Assembly: GCA_009760855.2 (NCBI GenBank)
Contig: WPIO01000027.1
Span: 1,425,001-1,489,000 of the forward strand
DNA length: 64,000 nt
From: Cristatella mucedo
Lineage: Eukaryota; Bryozoa; Phylactolaemata; Cristatellidae
Reading direction: 5' to 3'
Shown here: piece after piece, positions 35,099 through 48,275 of the stretch
How the letters are laid out: the number at the start of each line of letters is the position of its first letter
Numbering within the stretch: position 1 is the stretch's first letter
Program-made: the position numbers and the translations under genes
Notes under the pieces: generated by a model
What the model was told of the DNA's origin: nothing
The model's database searches: none
The model's input: the letters and a program-made list of their open reading frames with translations, nothing else

Positions 35099-38010
35099 CT
35101 CAGAACTCGTTCAAATAGGAATCAGTAACAAATGTACAGCTGCCCAGCAGAACTGCAATGCTCTTATGCCACACAAAGTAATAAGTACTTACACCACACA
35201 AACTGGAATGCATACAGCGAACACCTCGCGATCGACTTGGGGGTCCATGTAAAGGCCTGACGATTGGTTGTTGGCTGTGCACCCAAACGTCGGTGGCAGG
35301 CAGTTGCTCTACTGCAGGCTCAGCAGCTACTGCTGCTTGTGCCGATAGCACCCACGACCGAGCAGCTAGCATATGGCTCTATCGAAGGAATTCGCGGAAA
35401 GCAGAAGGCCGGTGGTATCATTCGAACCAAGTTGGCAGTTTTGTAATTGAACGATCAGATTGGCAGGGCTATGACCCATATGACAAGAGCTCTCTGCTCG
35501 TGAGCCAGTATCGGGCATCGCTGGCTTGTCTGATCAAGGCTCCTGCAGTCCCACCTATAGTTGTAGCTCGGCCAGATGAGTACATGTTTGAAACCACAGG
35601 CACCATTGAAGCACTGTGCATGCTAAATCGGTCAGATTGTGACATTGCTTGATATTATTAGCAGATCCTGAATTACAAGGATCGTGAATCAGATATATCA
35701 CAACCTATGATTTAGACCGTATAAAATGGACCATACTCTCGAATAAACTGCTCTCTCTTAACAACATGAACTTGTTATATCAAGGTCAAGGGCACTCTTG
35801 ATCATTGCAGTGCTCTGCTACCGGCAGCATATCCCCATGTATTGGTGCAGTAGCTATGACTTGTTTGCCGTACCTTGAGGTAACAGCTCTGTCAGTATTT
35901 ATCATGCATTTGCAAGGACTAGCACCTCTTACATGTGCTGTGTTTTCGGCACATAGCACCTTTGTAACACCTCCACTGCCCAAACTCTTTGCCATCAGGT
36001 CGGCCGAGCTAAAAAGTATCGCAAATAGGAAGGAATTATTTGTAGAGTGCTTTCAGTTAGTGTTAACATTATTATATTTAACTGATAAAAGAATAGTGCA
36101 ATAGGTGCTTTAGCATCGAAACTCCTTCTGCCATTGCATGCACTTGAGATGGGCTTAGCCTTACACTGACTAAAAGTAACTGCAGGGCGGTGAGGAAACA
36201 GATGGTGCTAACCGTAAGATTGAGTGTATCAAGTGGATGGTGGCAGAATTTCCATGGATACCCACTGAAGATAACGCACTAAAGCTCTCTTCAACGAGTG
36301 ATATTTTCATGGGCTCAGTTTGTCCGAATGCGATCACTTCTTTGCTAGCTTTCAGCGAGTCCAAAGCAAGATCCTAATCCAAAGCCTGTCTTGGCTTTGG
36401 ATCCTTAAGCATCCTGCTCAATGCAGCTCACTTCAATTGGTAAGTTGTACGAATGAGCGAGTCAAGCAACGAAAATGATAAAGACAGGCACTGGCAGCTC
36501 AGATGAAGGTGCCTGGCTTCGCGTATTTATTGTGCCTGTGTATTTACACGTGCCAGCAAACCAGATATGCCACTATCAATCATTTCCGACCACACATCAA
36601 GGCCAAGTCCAAGGAGGGAGCAGACGCTGCCATTGCAGCATGGCTACACAACAGGCCAAGCAATCTGAGGCAGACTTAAACTCATTGATGGAGCATCTGA
36701 TAAGAAAGGGCTCACTCTGAGATGCAGCTGGCTGCTGTTCCCCCTCCCCAAGGCTGCCATTGCGGCCGAATGCAGTCGTCTGAGAGGCAATTGGGGAAGC
36801 AGGCTTTCATTCAACTGTGGACAGCGCCTCTCCCATCAAGCCGAGCAGCATACGAGCAACATACGTCAGAAGGTGGCTCGCTGCCACTGCGGCTGCGTCG
36901 ATCTCGTGCTTCGCTCTCACATTCCCCGAAAATTATGTACTCAGGGAGAGCCTGATGTGTAGCAAGGTGAGGGCTACAGGATTTGCTATCGCCAACAAGA
37001 AGCAGCTGGAGAACAAGGCGCAGAACGCGACCCGTGAGACTCGGCTGCTTGTGCATTCACATCGAGCTCACCATTCATCAGAGGGCCGCGAGAGGCGTGG
37101 CTGCAGGCAGCAGCGCAGGCAGGCCTGAATCAGCCACCCGATGGCTCAACACCTCACAGTGGCCCACCACCCCTCCCCCATAAGCTGCATTCACATGGCA
37201 CTGTCTGCTCACACCTCACTCCAGCCCGGATGGACGGTCAGGGCCTGCATGGTCGACGGCCGAAGGTCGTAGGTCACAGCTTGAAGGAAGCTGCTGGTGC
37301 TGGCTGGGAGGGGGGCAATTCAAACCTCGAATGAGCTAGCAGCTGCATAGCCAGAAGTACATTTCTAAGGGCTTAACATGGGCTCAAGCTCGAACTAGCT
37401 CGGGCCAGCCAAACATATACGAGGCTGAACACCCTCAGTGCAGCCCCTCCACCCACACCCCTTTAACGGTCGGCTTAAGGAGGAGGGCTTAACTCTCTCT
37501 TCCAGCCACGTATTTACCGAAAAGAGTATCAACTGAGGTAAAGCCACACGAAATCGTCGGTGTGAGAACCGGTGCAGGCACGGAAGGAGATGGGTATGGA
37601 TGGGATTATTTAAAGCGACTGGAAGCCGAACCACCTTTAACGGCTCACGTGGGGCTGCGGGTGAAGCACATCTAAGTCAAGTAGTCACAATTTCAGCACT
37701 TTGGGTGGGACTCAAACAAGTTTTGGAGCTCTTTTCGGTGCATTACCACAGTAAATCGCGATCCAAATGCAAGCTGCCAAGCACTCTAATCTGCACACCC
37801 TTTGGCTATTTCATAGAAGTGCTCAGATTTGAGAAGAGTTCCTGCCGAATTAAGCACCAGCTGTAAGGGCTCGAAGGATTTTTGTATGGAAGTCCTGGGT
37901 ATCGATAATCAGTCCTGCTGAGAACCAGCAAGCTGACCATCTCCACCATAGATGGATTAGAGGGATTTCAAGGGACTTCTACACAAACTCACGCATGCAC
38001 ACACACGTAT

Positions 38011-38011
<1 letters not shown>
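35097..38011. other. AMPK gamma first intron, no gene seen
   Basis: A small inverted repeat ATCCAAAGCC/GGCTTTGGAT occurs at ~36379-36405. Several 60-120-codon frames have no family resemblance or splice logic. Confidence 0.5.
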
Positions 38012-38099
<88 letters not shown>

Positions 38100-38102
38100 C
38101 GT

Positions 38103-38134
<32 letters not shown>
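38012..38134 (+). repeat. (CA)n microsatellite
   Basis: (CA)n at 38012-38094 and 38104-38134, split by AAACACGTG. Confidence 0.97.
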
Positions 38135-38138
<4 letters not shown>

Positions 38139-38485
38139 TCGCACACACATGCACACGTGCCTGCTAGAAATGATTAGGAATTATAGGTCTTCTGACCGAT
38201 GGATCTCCGAGTGCAAGCAGATCAGCCTATCCACGCTGCAACGTGTCACGTGAGGCACACCCAGCATAACGGCAAACTCCACCCACCTAAGGCTAAGCCG
38301 AGCAACGATCGTCATGCTTTCTCTAGCTCATTGCAGACAAGAAAATTAACAGCAACTTAGAGCAGAAAATTAGCAATTCTGGAAGTTTCCCTGGTCAGAA
38401 GCTTCCAATCCGTTCTGTAGCAGCACATACTGAGTACACAGCTCCCAGAACGCAGAACATGCAGCCTCCTCGAAAGGTGCCGATA

Positions 38486-38598
38486 GAATAAATAAGATAA
38501 ATATAAATATAAATGAGATAAATATAAATAAGATAAATATAAATAAGATAAAATAATAAATAATATAATAAGATAAATATAAAGATAAATATAAATAA
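38486..38598. repeat. A/T-rich minisatellite
   Basis: Imperfect ATAAATATAAATAAGAT-type units repeated for ~110 bp. The Ile/Tyr-rich minus-strand frame here is an artefact. Confidence 0.9.
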
Positions 38599-38859
38599 GA
38601 CCCTACATTGCAGATCCTTAAGCCAGCGTCGTGCCAACCACTAGCACTGCTCGATGCTAAATCAGGGCACGTGAAGTTCCTTAATCTTCTGGGCGAACAT
38701 TTAACGAGCAAACTGCTAACAGGAACTGTGAACGGTGTGATAGGTGCTTGCTCTTGTAAACTTACTGTATACTAAGGGCACGGCTTGTATGTAGCCGAAG
38801 TTCCACCGTTTGCATTATTATCATGTCAGGCTCCCCTACTGTTATAATTTAAAAATCGA

Positions 38860-38990
38860 TCGAGTCTTAGCTTAGGGTTAAGGTGCTTCCACTGTACGAC
38901 GAGGGTCAATTGGTTCGATTCCTGCAGTAAGCAATCCTATTTTGCCCGCTTGCTGCAAGCTGAGTGATAGCCATTCAGGATCTCTCAGCC
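38860..38990 (+). mobile_element. SINE-B copy, 3'-truncated
   Basis: TTAGCTTAGGGTTAAGGTGC (A box), TTGGTTCGATTCCTGCAGTA (B box), then CAATCCTATTTTGCCC and GTGATAGCCATTCAGG. The family 3' end is missing. Confidence 0.7.
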
Positions 38991-39995
38991 GACCCTAACA
39001 TTTACTCTTATAGGGCAACCACCAGCAGGATGAGCATCAATACAAGCAGGTGGTATTTGCAGGTTGCTGATTATGGCAAGCAGAAAAGCACAGTAAAGTG
39101 TCATCACTCTCAAGTAACTGCTGACTTTTTGCTGCCTTTAGCCTCGGGCCAGCTTAGACCATGGGTGCAGTAGACAAGAGGTTCGATGACATTCATTTAC
39201 GCAGTCAGCAAAGCAGTGCCTGTGCTCATTGCTTAAGGAGGTTTTGGCTGCCAAGGTCTGTCAGAAACGATCTTGCTGCAGGAGGACGTTTTTGCTGGCT
39301 CAGAGAAACTGGAAAATCTCAAGGTAACTACAGCTTACTTCTCACGGCTTTTGCTGTGTTACGGGTTGTGATAGATATGTCACATGTCTCTTAGTTTACG
39401 ACTCTGTAAAGGCACAAGTGGTTGCTACACTGGGTTTTTTCAAAGGCCCTTAACAAAATTTAGGAGGCTACAGGAGTGCAAATCGGCAGTCGATGTATTA
39501 CATCTGAATGGGGCAAACGTAAACCAGGAGTGTTGCTGAATTAAGAGATCAGTCCACACGGTAGCAAAAATGTTGCAGAAGAATGTCATGGAAGGAAGCG
39601 ACTCTGTGATCTTCGGTACACAAACAGCAAAAATGGTTGAGCACGAATAATGAATGTGAATCTCACAGACCAGACGTGGATAGTCCAATTTATGGTGCAT
39701 AGAAACCCTAATCTTACTTAATTGCTCGTCCCCAAAGGACCCAAGGAATCTGCCGAAGCTCGGAGAGCTATGAAGAAACCAAGCCACTGCAGGCTTCGGG
39801 ACAGAACAGTGAGCACTCCTGCTTGCTTCCTCTGCTGAACAAGACTAGACAAATAAAAAGCATACTTTTGAAAATATGGTTAGTTTTAAAGAGGTACCCA
39901 AACCCGGGTTAGTAGCTTACTATCTGCTTGCTCAAGACATATCCTCTCAGTCAAGTACAGTGATATCCCGTATGATGTTACAATTATGTACTTTA

Positions 39996-40172
<177 letters not shown>

Positions 40173-40649
40173 AAATACAAAAGCTTTAACGAGGGATGAG
40201 GGATAACTCAATCAAGTTGCAATCCCGTCAGCTGATTGACTTAATCTTTGTCCAACAGAAATGAAAACATGTTTTTGACGAGTTTCACTATTTTCTACTA
40301 CGAGAACCAAAGTTATACATGTAAAAATGGATACTTTATCAATAGGAGGTCGGATCGCTCTTATTCTTTGTAACTTGCTGTATTCACCAAGGCATTGACT
40401 CGGCCAGCTTTCAGCACGAATGCTGAGTTAGGTGTACCCTGTGTGCAGTCCCACGGCTGCTTAAGCCGAACAAAAGGCTGCTTTCGAAACAATTCGACAC
40501 AGTTCTCGGCTGAAAGTGGGTGCACAAATCCGTCCCTCAGTTACCCAATAGGGTTTAGTTTGGGAGATTGGCTCGGCCAACTAAGGATTCAGATACTACA
40601 GTCTGCAAAAGAATGGTCTTGTTGCAATCGTAGTATGGTTGGCATCATT

Positions 40650-40815
40650 ATTGACCCTGTCTTTAAGCCCAGGGGTAAGGTGCTTGCTCTTCACGACCCA
40701 GGTTGTGGGTTCGAGTCCTGCAGTGGGTGATCCTTTATTGCTCAGTGAAAGTGTTGGTGATAGCCGTTAAGGCATTTCTACATCTATAAAAATGAGGCTA
40801 TTAAATCAGCTAAGG
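40650..40815 (+). mobile_element. SINE-B copy
   Basis: AGCCCAGGGGTAAGGTGCTT (A box), GTGGGTTCGAGTCCTGCAGT (B box), GGGTGATCCTTTATTGC, TGATAGCCGTTAAGGC, ATGAGGCTATTAAATCAGCT. Confidence 0.9.
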
Positions 40816-42009
40816 TTTAATTCAATTTAATTATCCATTTGCCAAACATAACCCTTCCCCACAAGAGCTATAGTACAGGGCAATTCAACATTTTCAACGA
40901 CATTGAGGAACTTGACCTTATCCACAAACCAGTAAATGTGGTGACGAGTTCTGATGCCGAAAACCTAAAAACACGACCGAAGAAGTGTACTGGGTGGGTT
41001 GATGTGCCAATTGGAGATTATCCCTTTTTCGATTATCCCTAGCCTTTGCCGACAAATGCCTATAAATGCCTATGCTCCGCAAGTCTCTGGCGAATCGAAA
41101 ATGCACCAGCAACTTGGCCGGTGGCTTCTTCCACGGTCTTGGGGGAGCTGTAAGTTCCAGCACAGCTAAAGTAGGCAGGCACCCCTTTTGGGTCGACCCT
41201 CACGGCCGGCCAGAGCGTGGTATGACATTCATGCTACCACACTGAAAATTCTTCTTCATGTTGTACCTGACAATTCGCTTCTTAATAACAAGGTTCTGTG
41301 CCACTAATCATGCGGTGTGGTCAGGAAGTGCAAAAGTAACTCACCTCATACAAGCACCGAAAAAATCTTGAGCCGTTTCGATTGCAACTAAAATATTCCG
41401 ACTGCAAGTACAAAACTCACTTGCTGCTATTTTTTAAGGTAAAATATAGCTCCGGGCTACCGAGGTGACTCGTTTCTGACAGTTATCCTCAAGCCAAGAA
41501 ACTGACAGTGAGTCAATTTTGAAGTTTATCAATCGGATTGATTATGTGATAATCAGCTCACACAGCCTGGGAGCCCCGGCGGCAAATAGTAGCTATGCAA
41601 GCGTTGCTTATTGTACCTCGAAAATACTGTTGCATGCGAGTGTATACACCTGAATGCATATATGTGCAAATCTACAGATATATACACACACGAACAAAAT
41701 ATTATCGAGGAGGCCACTTCAAATGGCTGCCTGACCCTAAAAGGCCCAAATCTGGTGTAAAAGCATTACTACAATTTGCTGCACCCCTGCAAAGTATAGA
41801 AAATAATCCTGAGCAGTCAGTACAGCATCAGTATTGAAGTTTATTATTTTTTAAATTTGATAATAAACGATTCGCTATCCCAATGAGCAATAACCTGCTT
41901 GGGCATAGTGCCGACTAGGTTCACAAGCCTCCGTTGTTATTATCCCCCGAATCTCCTGTTTAAAGTACGTGTTTATACACGTGGTACAACATAAGTGTGC
42001 TCCGAGCCT
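40816..42009. other. AMPK gamma first intron, no intact gene seen
   Basis: Short direct duplications at ~41021-41039 (GATTATCCCT) and ~41055-41073 (AAATGCCTAT). From ~41830 the sequence becomes AT-rich and may belong to the 3' part of the Tc1-like relic that follows. Confidence 0.45.
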
Positions 42010-42330
42010 TTTATACAACTCATCCCAAGATATGCTCAATGGGATGCAGGACCAAAGATTGACTTGGCCACTCTGTTCGCATATTGAACATGCTCAGCCC
42101 AGTGCTTAGGGTCACTGTCCTTTTGGAAAGCAAAATTATTCCCACAAAGCCCCATTGCAATAAGTACTCCTGCAACGTTCTCGAGCAGTTAGAAGCAATT
42201 GTCTTCCACCACAATGATAAGTGTCAATCAGATGCTGGCTTGGCATTCTGCCAAGCCCATCGCAACAGAAGCATGACCTCAGAGCATGACCTCTTTGTAG
42301 CCAAATTTTACTTCGTTTTTTGAAGGCAAT
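42010..42330 (-). pseudogene. Tc1/mariner transposase relic
   Basis: On the minus strand, one frame reads FAFQKDSDPKHWAEHVQYAN, matching the FQ.DNDPKH block that holds the second catalytic Asp of Tc1/mariner (DDE/D) transposases. After a frameshift near 42070 another frame reads EWPSQSLVLHPIEHILG, matching WPSQSPDLNPIEHLW with the third acidic residue. The Asp-to-Glu spacing suits Tc1-like DD34E enzymes. Stops and the frameshift make it dead. I could not find terminal inverted repeats. Region above ~42170 is assigned by context. Confidence 0.75.
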
Positions 42331-43835
42331 AATCCCTGAAATCTTACATTATTTTATACTGTATTACTCCATTCCTTTTGAGCCAGAGTATATGTATATG
42401 TAAATATGTGTACATATACTTGTATATATGCTACACATCCATGTGACGATTTAAAAAAAAACACTTTACATTTAATAGCCAGCTGTCTAGCCAAGCTGGA
42501 AGTTACTCTACTGCAGCATCAATAGCTACGTAAGTGCAAGCATACAAATGTTCTTATTTTCTAGAGATAAATGTTTCTGCCCACCCTCTTCCCCTAGCCG
42601 CACAACTTTGGGTTTTGTATATTTAAATACAAAACCTGCCTTACGAAATGAACAGTGAATGCTATCTCGATTAAGGTGCTATTGGCATTCGAAAAGTATG
42701 TCAGATTACTTTGCAATCGCATTGATAATGATTGCTACTAACTAGTTGGTGCTATCGTGGGTGGTTTCACAATGCTATCGGTCGGTGCAAGTTTCTCTAG
42801 TTACTCCTCTCTAGATAAAAATTTTAATCCTGGTATTTGGGCATAGACAAGGGTTATGATCAAAAGTTATTAAAAAATTCACTTGTGCTAGCACTAAGCT
42901 CTATATTATAAGTAGCGAATGATGACTCGGCCGGTCCGCATGCCTCCCTCTTACGGTTTAGGCTAGTAAAGTGAGAAGTATCCAGTGGCTGGAGCTGAGG
43001 CTCCAGGCTGCTTCGGCAGGACATTCAAAGGGCTCTTTGGAATCCCAGAGTAAGTACTGATGGTGCTGGCCACGCTGGCTTACCCACAAGATTGTGAGCC
43101 CCGATGGCAAACACACCACTAAATGTCTGCCGGCAGCTACATCGGCTTCCGGGTCACTGGAAGCCTATTGCTGCAGCCACTGCACGTGATCAACTCATCC
43201 ACTCACACAACCTTCTAGCCATGATCATCTAATCAGTGGCAACTGATTAAAAAATGACCATAGCGACTAGCCAAGGGGCCTCTGCACGACAAGTGGCCAA
43301 AACCATCAGGTAATCACGAAAACATTACAGGAAACATAGGCCCTATGCTACTCTACCTCGTTGTGACATTGCATCCGGGCAGAGCAACTAATTTAAGTCG
43401 AAGGATACAGATGCAATTGGCATCGTCTAAATGCATATCACGTATAGACTGAAACATGTAGATTTATATACCATATTAGCATCAACAGTGGCATACAATC
43501 AGGTAACTACAGCTGCACTGAGTTTGGTTACACCAGTCATACAGTATAGCATGGAACCGACTACTGATGTAGTGCTATCAATGGCTCAGTGACAAAAAAC
43601 ATGTTTTTTAAGGCAACAATCAACGAATCGACCATGGAACACTTGCATTCTCGGGCTCTAAATTAATTTTTTCCCATGACATCCCTCTGGACCGACGATA
43701 TCTTGGAACTTAGCTCCATACGCAGTGCATCCAGCAGAGCAGGATGAGGCAGCCCCTTGGGTGAAATGACTTCTTACTTCCCGACTCGGGTCGTCCATTA
43801 GAGTCCTGAAGCAAAATTTTCTTTATTGCCCATTG
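42331..43835. other. AMPK gamma first intron, no gene seen
   Basis: AT-richer than most of the window. Nothing recognised. Confidence 0.5.
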
Positions 43836-43985
43836 CAATAATAAAAAAATAATAATAATACATTTGCATAGCACCCTCAGATAAATTATTCTCTTTCTAG
43901 CCACTTTACATATGCCACGGAACTGATAGCAGCTATAGCTCTTCTGCCACTATTTAAATGAGGCTGTTGAACCAGCTAACCTTCG
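43836..43985 (-). mobile_element. LINE-2-type tail, next to a SINE-B end fragment
   Basis: The minus strand at ~43840-43915 reads AAAGTGGCTAGAAAGAG...GAGGGTGCTATGCAAATG and (TAT)n, the LINE-2 tail. On the plus strand at ~43925-43985 AGCTCTTCTGCCACTA and TGAGGCTGTTGAACCAGCTA match the SINE-B 3' end. Confidence 0.6.
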
Positions 43986-46275
43986 TTTTAACCTTACTCG
44001 GCTGGCTGACCAGAGGCTGGTGGTAACTATTTTTGTTTGCCGTTTTGTGAGTTAGCATATATGGCATGACTCACAAATCAACTTTTGCATACACAAAAAC
44101 GAACATGCTTCACTTCCAGAAAAGTTGCTGCCATTACAGAACTGGACGATGCTGGCGATGCATTGCTTTTGGTCTTGCTCCACGAAGCCAAGACTGAGCC
44201 TCCTGCTTAATGGCATCAGAGCAGCACATACACAAGTAACGTCTGATATTAAGTTTCTATTCGGAAAATGCGTGCATTAGCCATCGAGGGCTACTATTTA
44301 CCTCCTCACTATCGATTTAAGCAGATGAGCTCGAGCCTTCTTCATTATGCTGCAGCTCTCAAAGTGCAGGGAATTTATGCATCTACCATGACACACACAA
44401 CTTACTATTTTTAAACGACTTCAGGCAGAACAGTCATTTTGACAGAATCAAATGAGCTTGCTGTTCGTAGCAAGATTCTTCAGCACTTGTGCCCAGTCAG
44501 GGAGCAGTGACCGTTCTTGACCGAGCAGAAGCCTGTGCAAAGGGTTGGGCAAGCTATTGAGCTGTTCACCTGTGGCCAGTGCTAATTGGACCCTGACTAC
44601 CCTGTTGCCAGTGCTAATTGGACCCTGACTATCTCTGCCACGAAAGTCAACTTGCGATTTCTTTAATTCGAGCATTAGGAGCTTCGTGCATTGTAATCGT
44701 AGGTTTAAATGTCGTATAAGCTATCTAAATATGAGAATTTATTCAATTAAAGCTACACCTTTGTCAACAGTGTTTGTCCTTTGCCGATACTTATGTGGAC
44801 TAGTCAGCCGGCTAATCACTGGAGTGGGAGAAGTTGTTTTCATGCAGCCAAGTGGAATACTTTCTAAGGCATCGGCAATATTGATTGGTGCTTTGTGTTC
44901 TGCTATTGTCTGAACATCTGCACGAGTGAAGCTGCTTCCATGGCTCATTTGCCACACTTCGAGGCGTTATGTCACAACTGCCGCATTACACGGCTTCTCA
45001 CGGATCTCCAATCACTCCCCACCAAGCAGTGCACTGTGGCTTCAAGGTCCCGAAATGGCACAGGCAAGGCAAACGATAGCTATGATGCAATGTGGCCACG
45101 ACCACGTTGTTTTGCTGTGGGATGCACCGTCCGTTGGTGCTCAGAACATAAGCTCACGAGCATAAGCTGCCGTGGTGTGCCTCGATCAACGCCGGCTCCT
45201 CACCGGCATCTGCCATTATGTTCAATTCACAGTGGACCCTTCATGATAACTCTGAGTGCCAATTAGGTTATTGCTTTTTCGAAAGAAAAATTTAGAACCA
45301 CGACCACCGCTGCATGCAAGCTTTCATAGCTAGGATGTACCTATCCTAGTGATGTAGACAGCAAACTAATAATAATAATAACATGATAATAATAGGAAGA
45401 GGATAAGTACAACCGTTGGAACGTGCCTCTAGGCTCACTGCCGTCCGACGACTACCAACAGGGCAATAGCTGCTTTTAGCGGCTCGAAAAGACGGAAATG
45501 AGTAGCCAGTGGCAGCAGCTGTGTTCCAACGGTGCCAGTGCACAGTCTGATCAACCCTGGCACACCGGTTTTGATCTGTGACACAGCAGCGGCAGCCGAG
45601 AGAGCTGTCAGCACCTTAGTTTCATCACGTCTTATTTAAGGACACAAGCACTGCTTCTGCCTACGCAGGCAGCTACAACATCGGAACGTCACTGGCGCTG
45701 ATGATGGATGGTCGGCAACCTTGCCGCTCTGGCGACGACCGAACTTGCAAGCTTCGACGAGCGGGCAGGAAATCGGTGCATGGCCACCAGGGGAGTCGCC
45801 TTCGCTGCACGTCCACTCCTTACCAACAGTGCTGCTGCTGCCGCCACCGCTGCTGAGTAGAAAAGCCAGAGCAGCAGGGCTGCGCCCAGATTATCACACC
45901 CTCCCTCAGGTCCCCCACCACTCGGCGCCACGGGTCGTGGGCAGCAAGAAGAAGCAGCGGGGCCTAAGACCGAGGCCGACCTACCGGTGCAGCGGTAGAG
46001 GAAGGGAGGGTAAGGCTGACAGTGCAGCACCTCGTTTTCGGTACAGAGGAGCTGAGCTGGCTCGCTGGTAGCAACCCAACTGGCCAAAAGCATTGCCGGT
46101 GGTCTCGACGCTTTGCCGAGCGCCGAGGCCTTCTTGATCGCCACACACCCCCACCCAACCCCAAGCCCGGCGGCACAGGATGGAGAGTCGGGGTTGGGGA
46201 CTCGTGGCAGGACTGACAAGATGCATCTTTCAGTTTCTTACCTACACTGCCCACCCCCCAACTCTGGGGGGGGGG
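43986..46275. other. AMPK gamma first intron, no gene seen
   Basis: Contains the 32-bp tandem repeat at 44575-44632 and a GC-rich patch at ~45690-46260 with long frames on both strands (176 and 201 codons minus, 116 plus). None resembles a known family and all are Pro/Ala/Arg/Ser-rich. Confidence 0.5.
44575..44632 (+). repeat. Two-copy tandem repeat, period 32
   Basis: GCCAGTGCTAATTGGACCCT plus GACTA repeats exactly after 32 bp. Confidence 0.92.
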
Positions 46276-46472
46276 GCTCGCGGCCCAGCGGTAAGGTATT
46301 TGCACTTCACGACCCTGGGCTCGAATTCTTCGACAGGCATCCTTTATTGACCACTTCGAGAGGTGACGATTGATAGCTATTAAGACTGAGAACCTCGGGG
46401 GGGGGGGCCCCCCCCCCCGAAGATGGGCGGTGCCATATTTAAATTGCAGGAGGCTAATTGCACCAGCTCTTG
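46276..46472 (+). mobile_element. SINE-B copy split by a G11C11 tract
   Basis: GGCCCAGCGGTAAGGTATTT (A box), GGGCTCGAATTCTTC (B box), CATCCTTTATTGACC and TGATAGCTATTAAGAC, then G11 (46397-46407) and C11 (46408-46418), then a degraded GAGGCTAATTGCACCAGCT end. Confidence 0.65.
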
Positions 46473-46684
46473 GGCACAGCAAGCCAAGGCAGGCCCTCTT
46501 CACCTCCCACCCACCCATACCGGAATCCTCTGCAAAGGGACCAATGGGTGCATGACAGCTGCTTGACAAGCCCCTTAATCTAAGTCTGATCTGGCTCTGA
46601 CAAGGTCAAGGCTCCGAGCCATCTTGAGCATTAGCCCAGGTATTCCTGTGATACACCTGGCTCTTTTTTTCTGGTCACTCCCAA

Positions 46685-46865
46685 CCCAAATATGAGCAGT
46701 GATAGTGCAGGAGGTAAGGTGTTTGCTCACTCTTCGCGACTAAGGTCGTGGGTTCGAATCCTGCAGTGGGCGATCGTTTATTGCCAACTGCAAGCAGTGG
46801 CGAAGGCTCTTCTGCCGGTATATTGATGAGGTTGTAAAATCAGCTAATATCGTTTTAAATATTAT
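46685..46865 (+). mobile_element. SINE-B copy
   Basis: TGATAGTGCAGGAGGTAAGG (A box), GTCGTGGGTTCGAATCCTGC (B box), AGTGGGCGATCGTTTATTGC, and TGAGGTTGTAAAATCAGCTA. Confidence 0.92.
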
Positions 46866-47799
46866 AATGCTTCTCACTATGTAGCCACTGCAGAGCATGC
46901 TGACACACTCACCTATATGGAGAGGCACGAGAACGGATTAGAATTATCACAAAGGACAGCTACATGCACGCAAAACAAACACAACTCGGCAAACAGCTGG
47001 CTTTCTACAGCGGCTTGAATGTAAAGTTCAAAGCTGCAATGATCTGTCTAGTGTGCACAGATGATAAGAGAAAAAAACGCAATGCAATGGAATGGGACGA
47101 GGCAGCACTTCACATGCAGGGTTCAGAAATCAGAAGATCGGCTCGGCCTGATTACTTGCTCACGTGATTGACCCGAAGCAGAAGCCCAAGGACAGGCCAC
47201 AGCCCACATGGCTTTTTAACTTATCAGTGCTACTAGTGACGATATAACTGCTTGCAACGTTATTCTGCCTCGCTCTTTAAAAGTGTCAGTGGACTATCAG
47301 ACCCTATTAAGCAAAGTCAGTCGTCATTGTAGGCTCATCGTTCAAAGGCATCTGTGACACACAGGGCGAGTGGGCAGCACGAGCAGAGGCCGTTCAGTAG
47401 TGAGGCAAAGTAAACGCTAGCAATCGGTACGTTGGTGAGGGCTTGTGCAAGTGTCACACAATGGTGAGCCCTGACTGGTGACAAAGGCCTTCCGGCCATG
47501 ACCAGGCAGCCCCCAACCAAAGAGCTGGCAGTTTGGAGGTCAACCACCAGGTCTTGAGTATTCTAGAATTTGGACAGGAGCAGTCACGGTGACAGCCACT
47601 GACTTCCCATAATGTGAACGTCCCATAATTTATTTGGGAGGGCTGGCAGGAGCAGCTCCTGGATGGAGCACGAACAAAAGCCCAGAGAGATTGTCGGAGT
47701 TCACATACGTTGGCAGAGGCTGGGACTAATCTAGAACTGCAATACAGCTGTATCGGTTAAGCTAGCCAATGTGCTTTATCCTTTGCCATCACCACGACG
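46866..47799. other. AMPK gamma first intron, no gene seen
   Basis: Nothing recognised apart from a short CCCATAAT duplication at ~47607-47630. Confidence 0.5.
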
Positions 47800-47990
47800 T
47801 GGTGGAGGTGAGCCGTAATGGCTCACTAGGTAAGGTGGTTGCTTTTCACGACCTCGGCCCCCAGGTCGTGGGTTCGAATCCTGTGGTGGGCGATCCTGTA
47901 TTGCCACTGCAAGCGGTAGTGATAGCCGTCAAGGCTTTTCTGCTGCTATACAAAAAGAGGCTGTTAAATCAGCTAGTATTTTTTTGGAAG
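47800..47990 (+). mobile_element. SINE-B copy, well preserved
   Basis: GCCGTAATGGCTCACTAGGT AAGG (A box), AGGTCGTGGGTTCGAATCCT (B box), GTGGGCGATCCTGTATTGCC, TGATAGCCGTCAAGGC, AGAGGCTGTTAAATCAGCTA then T7. Confidence 0.93.
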
Positions 47991-48275
47991 GGAGGCACTG
48001 GACAAGAGATAGTTTGGCGGCAAGCGCTATTACGATACCATCCCAAGCAAGCGATTGGTGGACGATCGTGAGCCCACGTGTGTTTTGCAGAGAATAAATT
48101 TACCTTCAATGACACGTGCAGAGTGCGAGACATCCGGCGAGTACTTAAAGTCACGATTGTCTGTTCCTTTCTTTCTCCGAGCCAATGCCACTAGAAAGCC
48201 GTGCAGCTCTCTGAGTGTCCGTCACTCATCAAAGCCACCAGCAGCTTTTCGAGGCTAGACCACGGGTCTTTAACA

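Noticed and set aside
45689..46569. Overlapping 176- and 201-codon minus-strand frames
   Set aside because: Low-complexity Pro/Ala/Ser/Arg composition in a GC-rich patch and overlapping a SINE-B; no homology recognised.
46275..47990. B-box and anticodon-like arms suggesting functional tRNA genes
   Set aside because: They are heads of SINE-B copies with the family body and tail attached and no closing acceptor stem.
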